From Ochrobactrum sp. Marseille-Q0166 (GTDB taxonomy: Bacteria; Pseudomonadota; Alphaproteobacteria; Rhizobiales; Rhizobiaceae), in contig NZ_JACJUO010000001.1 of assembly GCF_014397025.1 (NCBI RefSeq), forward strand, positions 186,001-250,000: a stretch of 64,000 nt of DNA, in the 5' to 3' direction. Both the position numbers and the translations under genes were made by a program. Shown piece after piece: positions 58,554 through 64,000 of the stretch. Each line of letters opens with the position of its first letter. Positions within the stretch are counted from its first letter, which is position 1. Below the pieces are notes generated by a model, which did no database searches, was not told the origin of the DNA, and saw only the letters and a program-made list of their open reading frames with translations.

Positions 58554-59543
58554 CTATGCTGCAGTAAACACCCGCTTAGGCTTGAACTGACCATGTTCGA
58601 TATAGCCAATTGCAAGCAACTTGCCATGCGATGTTACGCAAGCCTCGTCCGCTTCCAAAGGCGCATCACGACCGCGGATGATGACAGGATTACCAAGTCG
58701 CACCCGCTGCGCCTGATCATCGGACAAGGCAACCTGCGGCAAACAATCAAGCGCGGCACCGGTATCTATCACAAGTGCGTCGATTGCCGAGAAATCTCGG
58801 CGCGGTGCTGGCTGCTCGATGGCTTCAGCCTCTTCCGTGCCTTCTTCCTTTTTCGGTGGCAGCGGCGGCCATGCTTCTTCAAGCTCTGCCAAGGTCACCA
58901 TATCTTCATCGGTAAAAGGAGCAACCTCAATACGGCGTAGATCGGAAATATGGCCAAAGCAGCCAAGATCACGTCCCATATCGCGAGCCAGCGAACGTAC
59001 ATAGGTTCCCTTAGAACATTCAACTTCGAACTCGGTGCGGTTTTCGTCCGGGAACTCAACAATTTCGAGACGATCGATTTCGACTTCTCGAGCCGGGATT
59101 TCTACCGTTTCGCCTTCGCGTGCCAAATCATAGGCGCGTTCACCTGCAATCTTGATGGCCGAGAACTGCGGCGGGATCTGCGAAATGACTCCGGTATAAT
59201 TCGGTAGCAGGGCTTCGACATCCGCACGTGATGGGCGGTTATCGGAATTCCTGGTGGCAACACCTTCCAGATCGTCGGTTGAACGTTCTTCACCCCAAGT
59301 GACCGTGAAACGATAAACCTTCGTTCCATCCATGACATATGGCACAGTCTTGGTGGCTTCGCCCAGAGCAATTGGCAACATGCCAGAAGCAAGCGGATCG
59401 AGTGTCCCGGCATGCCCGGCCTTTTCGGCGTTAAACAGCCACTTGATCTTCGAGACCGCCTCGGTCGATCCCATGCCCTTCGGCTTGTCAAAAATGACCC
59501 AGCCGGAAACCGGACGACCTTTTTTCTTGCCTCGTCTTGCCAT
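58554..59543 (-). CDS. truB: tRNA pseudouridine(55) synthase
   Basis: A 329-residue enzyme making pseudouridine 55 in the T loop of tRNAs. The catalytic Asp49 is in [40 protein letters not shown] and [13 protein letters not shown] are further family motifs. An extra Pro/Glu/Lys-rich insert ([20 protein letters not shown]) lies between the catalytic core and the C-terminal domain. It is separated from rbfA by three bases, in the order infB-rbfA-truB. Confidence 0.97.
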   Translation of the reverse strand: MARRGKKKGRPVSGWVIFDKPKGMGSTEAVSKIKWLFNAEKAGHAGTLDPLASGMLPIALGEATKTVPYVMDGTKVYRFTVTWGEERSTDDLEGVATRNSDNRPSRADVEALLPNYTGVISQIPPQFSAIKIAGERAYDLAREGETVEIPAREVEIDRLEIVEFPDENRTEFEVECSKGTYVRSLARDMGRDLGCFGHISDLRRIEVAPFTDEDMVTLAELEEAWPPLPPKKEEGTEEAEAIEQPAPRRDFSAIDALVIDTGAALDCLPQVALSDDQAQRVRLGNPVIIRGRDAPLEADEACVTSHGKLLAIGYIEHGQFKPKRVFTAA

Positions 59544-59546
59544 GCT

Positions 59547-59996
59547 TTATGCGTCTCCGTTGCGCGAGGTTACATCCTCACCGTCTTCGTCAGTGTCATG
59601 TCCAAGATCGCGCGCCACTTCAGGCGAACGCAAAAGCGCGTCAATCTTGGAAAAATTATCAAAGCTCGTATCAGGCCGGAAACGAAATTCCGGCATGTAT
59701 TTCATCTGGCTAAGACTTGGCGCCATGCGACCACGAATGAATTTCGCGTTTGCAGCCAGTGCCTTAATGACAGCCTGCACATCCGTGCTGCCAAGTGGCG
59801 TGATGAAACAGGTCGCGATCTTGAGATCAGGCGACATGCGAACTTCCGAAACGGAAATGACTGTGCGCTCGATCAGGTCATCACGGATTTCACCGCGCTG
59901 AAGTACCTGCGCCAATGCGTGACGTACCTGCTCGCCCACGCGAAGCTGGCGTTGGGAAAGACCGCCAGAGCCTTTCGGATCGGGGGAACGTGCCAT
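59547..59996 (-). CDS. rbfA: 30S ribosome-binding factor A
   Basis: A 149-residue ribosome maturation factor with a KH-like fold that binds the 16S 5' region. [42 protein letters not shown] and [24 protein letters not shown] are RbfA blocks. The C terminus is extended and acidic ([11 protein letters not shown]). I chose the ATG at 59996 ([12 protein letters not shown]), with GAGGAAGAG just upstream; an in-frame start at 60041 adds fifteen unlikely residues. Confidence 0.95.
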   Translation of the reverse strand: MARSPDPKGSGGLSQRQLRVGEQVRHALAQVLQRGEIRDDLIERTVISVSEVRMSPDLKIATCFITPLGSTDVQAVIKALAANAKFIRGRMAPSLSQMKYMPEFRFRPDTSFDNFSKIDALLRSPEVARDLGHDTDEDGEDVTSRNGDA

Positions 59997-60125
59997 TATC
60001 TCTTCCTCGATAAACAGCCATCGACCAGCGCAATCCCCCAAGGGCTCGCTGATAAAACGACTAAAAATTGATTAGCTCAATCTACCACAATTGCGATGGG
60101 AGTCAGACCCTCGGAACCGGGTAAT

Positions 60126-60158
60126 GAAAACCGGACCGTCCAATCGAGGACAGTCCGG
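60126..60158 (-). terminator. Hairpin terminator after infB
   Basis: CCGGAC-TG-TCC and GGA-CG-GTCCGG pair on the minus strand and are followed by TTTTCAT. It lies about ten bases after the infB stop; some read-through to rbfA-truB is expected. Confidence 0.7.
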
Positions 60159-60168
60159 CATCAAGACA

Positions 60169-63156
60169 TCAGAGCGTACGGGTAATATGTTCGACGCGGA
60201 AAGCTTCGATTGTATCGCCTGCACGGATGTCGTCGTAGTTTTCGAACGCCATGCCGCATTCCTGGCCCATCGGCACTTCTGCAACTTCATCCTTGAAGCG
60301 CTTGAGTGTCTTGAGTTTGCCTTCGTGGATAACCACGTTGTCACGGATGAGGCGGACGCCTGCACCACGCTCAACCTTACCGTCAACCACACGGCAACCA
60401 GCAACCTTACCGACCTTGGTAATGTTGAAGACTTCAAGAATCTCAGCATTACCGATGAAGGTTTCACGACGCTCTGGTGAGAGAAGACCCGACATCGCCG
60501 CTTTAACATCTTCGATCAGATCGTAAATGATGTTGTAGTAGCGAATTTCGGTGCCCTGCTGATCAGCCGCGTCACGAGCCTGCTTGTTGGCACGGACGTT
60601 GAAGCCAATGATAGCGGCATTGGACGCTTCAGCCAGCGAAACGTCGCTTTCCGTGATGCCACCCGCACCCGAATGAACGATGCGCGCACGCACTTCCTCG
60701 GTGCCAAGCTTGTCGAGTGCTGCGATAATTGCTTCGACCGAACCCTGCACGTCACCTTTGATGACGAGCGGGAATTCTTTCGTGCCATTGACCTGCAACT
60801 GGCTCATCATCTGTTCAAGCGAACCGCGCTGACCCGTCTGACGGGCAACAGCCTTATCGCGAGCGAGACGCTGGCGATAATCAGCAATTTCACGTGCCTT
60901 GGCTTCGTTGGCAACAACTGCAAAGCGGTCACCGGCCTGTGGAGTGCCCTGAAGTCCGAGAACTTCAACAGGCATTGCAGGTCCAGCTTCCTTAACGTGT
61001 TCGCCACGGTCATTAACCAGAGCACGCACACGACCCCATTCGTTACCGGCAGCGATAATATCGCCCGGACGCAATGTGCCCTTCTGAACCAGAACAGTAG
61101 CAACCGAACCACGACCGCGATCAAGCTGGGCTTCGATAACGACACCTTCAGCTGTACGCGTCGCATCAGCCTTCAGATCAAGAATTTCAGCCTGCAACAG
61201 AACTGCTTCAAGCAGCTTGTCGAGGTTCAACTTCTTCTTGGCCGAAACTTCGACATCGAGCACTTCACCGCCGAGCGACTCCACGAAAACATCGTGCTGG
61301 AGCAACTGCGTGCGAACTTTCTGCGCATCAGCTTCCGGCTTGTCGATCTTGTTGATTGCAACAATGATCGGAACGCCGGCTGCCTTGGCATGGCTGATCG
61401 ATTCAATGGTCTGCGGCATGACGCTGTCATCAGCTGCAACCACCAGAATGGCAATGTCAGTTGCCTGCGCACCACGCGCACGCATCGCGGTAAACGCAGC
61501 GTGACCCGGGGTATCGATGAAGGTGATCTTATGACCGTTCTGTTCAACCTGATAAGCGCCGATATGCTGGGTGATACCACCAGCTTCGCCGGAAACCACA
61601 TTGGCTTGACGAATAGCGTCGAGCAAGGAAGTTTTACCGTGATCGACGTGACCCATGATGGTGACAACAGGAGGACGCGAAACCATTGCACCCTGATCAT
61701 CGGCAACATCGAAGATACCTTCTTCAACGTCCGACTCAGCAACACGCTTGACGGTGTGACCGAATTCTTCAGCAATGAGCTGAGCCATATCGGCATCAAT
61801 CACATCACCCGGCTTCATCATTTGTCCCTGCTTCATCAGGTACTTGATGATGTCAACCGAACGCTCGGTCATACGCTGAGCGAGTTCCTGAAGCGTAATG
61901 GTTTCAGGAATAACGACTTCACGCGAAATCTTTTCGCGTGTTTCCTGCATCTGCGAACGCTTGAACTTTTCCTGACGACGACGCATTGCCGAGAGCGAAC
62001 GTGAACGGCCTTCATCTTCCAGATTGCTGGAGATGGTCAGCTTACCACGGCGACGATCGTCTTCGCCCTTCACCACCTTTGGAGTGCGAACTTCCGGCTT
62101 TGCCGGTGTGCTGCTGCGACGGGCTCCTGCTGGACCACGACGATCATCGTCATCCACATTTCCACCTGGCTTACGCTGTTGGCTCTGCGGCAGAGGCTTG
62201 TTTGCCGTTGGGATAACGTCTGCAATCGCAGGCGATGCCGAACGCTGACCCTGTCCCTGACCGGGACGACCACCCTGCTGCGGCCGACCAGAATGCTGCG
62301 GACGGCCACCTTGTGGGGCAGAGCGCTGATCGTCGCGACGTTCCGAACGGGCTTCCGTCTGCGGAGCGCGCTTGGCAGCTTCAGCAGCGGCACGTGCCTT
62401 GGCTTCAGCTTCGGCCTTCAGACGGGCTTCTTCCTCAGCCTGACGACGAGCGGATTCTTCGCGCTCCTTGGCACGACGTGCATCTTCCTCAGCGCGACGC
62501 TTAGCTTCTTCAGCTGCGCGAACACGATCTTCTGCATCACGAACCAGCGCACCTTCCAAGGCACGGCGACGTGCATCCATTTCAGAACGGGACAGTGTGT
62601 TGAGCACCATACCAGAACGATCTGACTGGCGTGGACGCTGTGACTGCTGCCCAGGGCGCTGCTGGCCAGGACGAGACTGCTGATGGCCGGGACGCGACTG
62701 CTGCTGTGGAGCTTGCGGCCTTGCAGCAACAGGAGCTGCTGGCTTTGGCTGCTGTGGAGCAGGCTTTGGCTGTTGCGGTGCTGCCGGAGCAGATGAAACT
62801 GGCGCGGACGGCTTCGGCGCGGCTGGTGCCGACACCGGGGTGGAAGCAACTGCCGGGGCTGGCTCGGCGGCTGGCGCTGGAGCAGCCACCACCGGTGAAG
62901 GGGCTGGCGTTGGTGCGGCCACAGGTGCCGGAGCTGCTGGAGCAGGCGTCGCCGGCTTTGGTGCAAGGGCTTCCGCTTCAGGCTTCTCATCAGGCCGTGA
63001 GAATTTGCGCTTCTTCGTTTCAACGACGACAGCCTTTGTGCGACCGTGGCTGAAATTCTGGCGCACGGTGCTCTGCTCAACCCCTGGCCGCTTGATGGTC
63101 AGCGTCTTCTTGGAATTGACGCTCAGCGTCTTATCGTCGTTTGTTTTATCGCTCAT
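60169..63156 (-). CDS. infB: Translation initiation factor IF-2
   Basis: A 995-residue GTPase bringing initiator tRNA to the 30S subunit. The C-terminal half has the G domain with [15 protein letters not shown] at about residue 501, DTPGHAAF as G3 and NKIDKPEA as G4, followed by domains II-IV. The N-terminal half is unusually long and of low complexity: a Pro/Ala stretch ([20 protein letters not shown] and more), a Gln/Pro/Gly stretch, and a long charged Ala/Glu/Arg coiled coil ([15 protein letters not shown]). Internal starts making shorter IF-2 forms are possible, as in Escherichia coli. Part of the nusA-ylxR-infB operon. Confidence 0.98.
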   Translation of the reverse strand: MSDKTNDDKTLSVNSKKTLTIKRPGVEQSTVRQNFSHGRTKAVVVETKKRKFSRPDEKPEAEALAPKPATPAPAAPAPVAAPTPAPSPVVAAPAPAAEPAPAVASTPVSAPAAPKPSAPVSSAPAAPQQPKPAPQQPKPAAPVAARPQAPQQQSRPGHQQSRPGQQRPGQQSQRPRQSDRSGMVLNTLSRSEMDARRRALEGALVRDAEDRVRAAEEAKRRAEEDARRAKEREESARRQAEEEARLKAEAEAKARAAAEAAKRAPQTEARSERRDDQRSAPQGGRPQHSGRPQQGGRPGQGQGQRSASPAIADVIPTANKPLPQSQQRKPGGNVDDDDRRGPAGARRSSTPAKPEVRTPKVVKGEDDRRRGKLTISSNLEDEGRSRSLSAMRRRQEKFKRSQMQETREKISREVVIPETITLQELAQRMTERSVDIIKYLMKQGQMMKPGDVIDADMAQLIAEEFGHTVKRVAESDVEEGIFDVADDQGAMVSRPPVVTIMGHVDHGKTSLLDAIRQANVVSGEAGGITQHIGAYQVEQNGHKITFIDTPGHAAFTAMRARGAQATDIAILVVAADDSVMPQTIESISHAKAAGVPIIVAINKIDKPEADAQKVRTQLLQHDVFVESLGGEVLDVEVSAKKKLNLDKLLEAVLLQAEILDLKADATRTAEGVVIEAQLDRGRGSVATVLVQKGTLRPGDIIAAGNEWGRVRALVNDRGEHVKEAGPAMPVEVLGLQGTPQAGDRFAVVANEAKAREIADYRQRLARDKAVARQTGQRGSLEQMMSQLQVNGTKEFPLVIKGDVQGSVEAIIAALDKLGTEEVRARIVHSGAGGITESDVSLAEASNAAIIGFNVRANKQARDAADQQGTEIRYYNIIYDLIEDVKAAMSGLLSPERRETFIGNAEILEVFNITKVGKVAGCRVVDGKVERGAGVRLIRDNVVIHEGKLKTLKRFKDEVAEVPMGQECGMAFENYDDIRAGDTIEAFRVEHITRTL

Positions 63157-63300
63157 TACGTTTCCGTTTCCTTCGCAGCTTCTGCTGCTTTACCCGAGCA
63201 TTATTCAACGTGATCACATCATTTTGAATAATGCTCCGGTCATCCACTTCAGCGCATAATCCGGTTTGGCCAATCAAGCCGATTATCCGGTCTATGCTCC

Positions 63301-63341
63301 AGAGCGGATCCCGTATCGTCGGGATTTAAGAGAACCGCTCT
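63301..63341. repeat. Palindromic repeat upstream of infB
   Basis: AGAGCGG (63301-63307) and CCGCTCT (63335-63341) enclose an inner dyad ATCCCG-TATCGT-CGGGAT. The ends match the repeat at 56551. It lies between ylxR and infB and could act as a processing site or attenuator. Confidence 0.6.
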
Positions 63342-63388
63342 ACTAATTTATACCACAGCAGTGTCGGACTGCCGATTTAATCTTCCAT

Positions 63389-63985
63389 TCAAACCAATGG
63401 GCTCTCGCCACGATAGTTGTGCAATAAAAGCACCCTTTGCACGACCCCGGCTGCTGCCTTTCCGTCGAGTACGGCTGCATGTATCACATTTCCACCCCCA
63501 AATGCCAAATCCATTTCCTCTCCTGTAAAAAGAGAGAAGGCGGGAATTCGAGGGCCTTCCATATGCACCACCACACGGCGGGCCTGATCAAGTTTGCGCA
63601 CTCCATCGGAGGCTGCCTCCTTGGCATGCAGTACCAGTGCTGCCGCACCAGAACGAATTGCCTGATCGACCTTCGTCGATCCAGAGACAAGAGCACCTGA
63701 CTTCCGCGCCAAGGACAGACTTCCCAAAGCAGACTTTGTCAGCAATTGGTCAACCAATGCGCCAAGATCAGCTTGCGGCTTCACATCCTCTTTTAGCCCT
63801 CGCGCAAACAACTTGCGCTTGACGGCCTCATCTACCAATCGCCGTTCCGCCTTGACCCAGCAACCCCTGCCCGGCAGGTTTCGCTTCAAATCCGGCACAA
63901 CCGAACCATCAGGCCCGGCTACAAAACGGATAAGCTCATCCGCAGAACAGCTTTCACGTGTGACGATACAGGTTCTGTCATTCAT
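63389..63985 (-). CDS. RNA-binding protein, YlxR-L7Ae type (DUF448)
   Basis: A 198-residue protein between nusA (outside the window) and infB. The first 90 residues are the YlxR domain: RTCIVTRESCSADELIRFV, then DLKRNLPGRGCWVKAERR, with the GRGCWV/A signature. The C-terminal part is L7Ae/L30e-like (LARKSGALVSGSTKVDQAIR; AALVLHAKEAASDG), the YlxQ-like half seen fused in alphaproteobacteria. It likely binds RNA during ribosome or RNase P function. I chose the ATG at 63985 (MNDRTCIV), with GGAGCAGG about six bases upstream; an in-frame GTG at 63997 lies in that site. Confidence 0.94.
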   Translation of the reverse strand: MNDRTCIVTRESCSADELIRFVAGPDGSVVPDLKRNLPGRGCWVKAERRLVDEAVKRKLFARGLKEDVKPQADLGALVDQLLTKSALGSLSLARKSGALVSGSTKVDQAIRSGAAALVLHAKEAASDGVRKLDQARRVVVHMEGPRIPAFSLFTGEEMDLAFGGGNVIHAAVLDGKAAAGVVQRVLLLHNYRGESPLV

Positions 63986-64000
63986 ATCCTGCTCCACACG

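Noticed and set aside
60673..62004. Open frame on the plus strand (443 codons) opposite infB
   Set aside because: Shadow of the conserved IF-2 G-domain coding sequence.
62631..63053. Repetitive GCTG/CAGC-rich stretch that looked like a tandem repeat array
   Set aside because: It is the Pro/Ala/Gln low-complexity coding part of infB; no regular repeat-spacer pattern as in CRISPR.

Overview
The window is a chromosomal stretch of an alphaproteobacterium of the order Rhizobiales, most likely family Brucellaceae (Brucella/Ochrobactrum group). Reasons: the gene content and order (ylxR-infB-rbfA-truB ... rpsO-pnp; aroA-cmk-rpsA; dnaX-ybaB-recR with the SRP RNA upstream of dnaX), a class II EPSP synthase, a TIGR02300 acidic protein, cyo and liu operons, and dispersed palindromic repeats of the kind found between genes in this group. 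These are judgements from reading the sequence; no database search was run. The genes are intact and dense, and most of the window is housekeeping chromosome.

Layout. 1-2.8 kb: a partial FAH-family hydrolase, a P-loop kinase and phosphoglucomutase. 2.8-7.4 kb: Mrp ATPase, glyoxalase, a copper pair (DUF2946-like protein plus a YcnI-PCuAC fusion), then a small uncharacterised cluster behind a palindrome resembling an Irr iron-control element. 7.4-15 kb: an L,D-transpeptidase and the tamA-tamB outer-membrane assembly pair. 15.2-16.4 kb: an SH3-domain protein flanked by two minus-strand structured RNAs with anti-Shine-Dalgarno loops. 16.4-20.5 kb: cyoABCD quinol oxidase. 21-24.2 kb: a molybdopterin-binding protein, small proteins and a LivK-type binding protein. 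24.5-33.2 kb: a complete leucine/isovalerate (liu) operon ending in acetyl-CoA and acetoacetate, plus acetoacetyl-CoA synthetase. 33.2-35.2 kb: acyltransferase, tRNA-Ala, TIGR02300 protein. 35.5-39.4 kb: aroA-cmk-rpsA. 39.5-45.7 kb: transglutaminase-like protein, YeiH exporter with divergent LysR regulator, formaldehyde dehydrogenase, an AT-rich membrane protein that looks acquired, and a lytic transglycosylase. 45.7-52 kb: recR, ybaB, dnaX, SRP RNA, HIT, nudC, pheA, kdsB. 52-64 kb: membrane cytochrome c, a methyltransferase, pnp, rpsO, a sulfide-type ArsR/rhodanese/AhpD-like cassette lying between rpsO and truB, then truB, rbfA, infB and ylxR.

The best candidates for new biology are: the two tandem anti-SD small RNAs around the SH3 gene; the palindrome-controlled unknown cluster at 6.2-7.3 kb with a translationally coupled 55-residue ORF; the ArsR repressor whose two cysteines have the spacing of persulfide sensors, next to a perfect 11-bp inverted repeat; a palindromic repeat that encodes the last 12 residues of the methylcrotonyl-CoA carboxylase biotin subunit; and the low-GC six-helix membrane protein at 43.7-44.3 kb. 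No CRISPR array, prophage, insertion sequence or integrase was seen.
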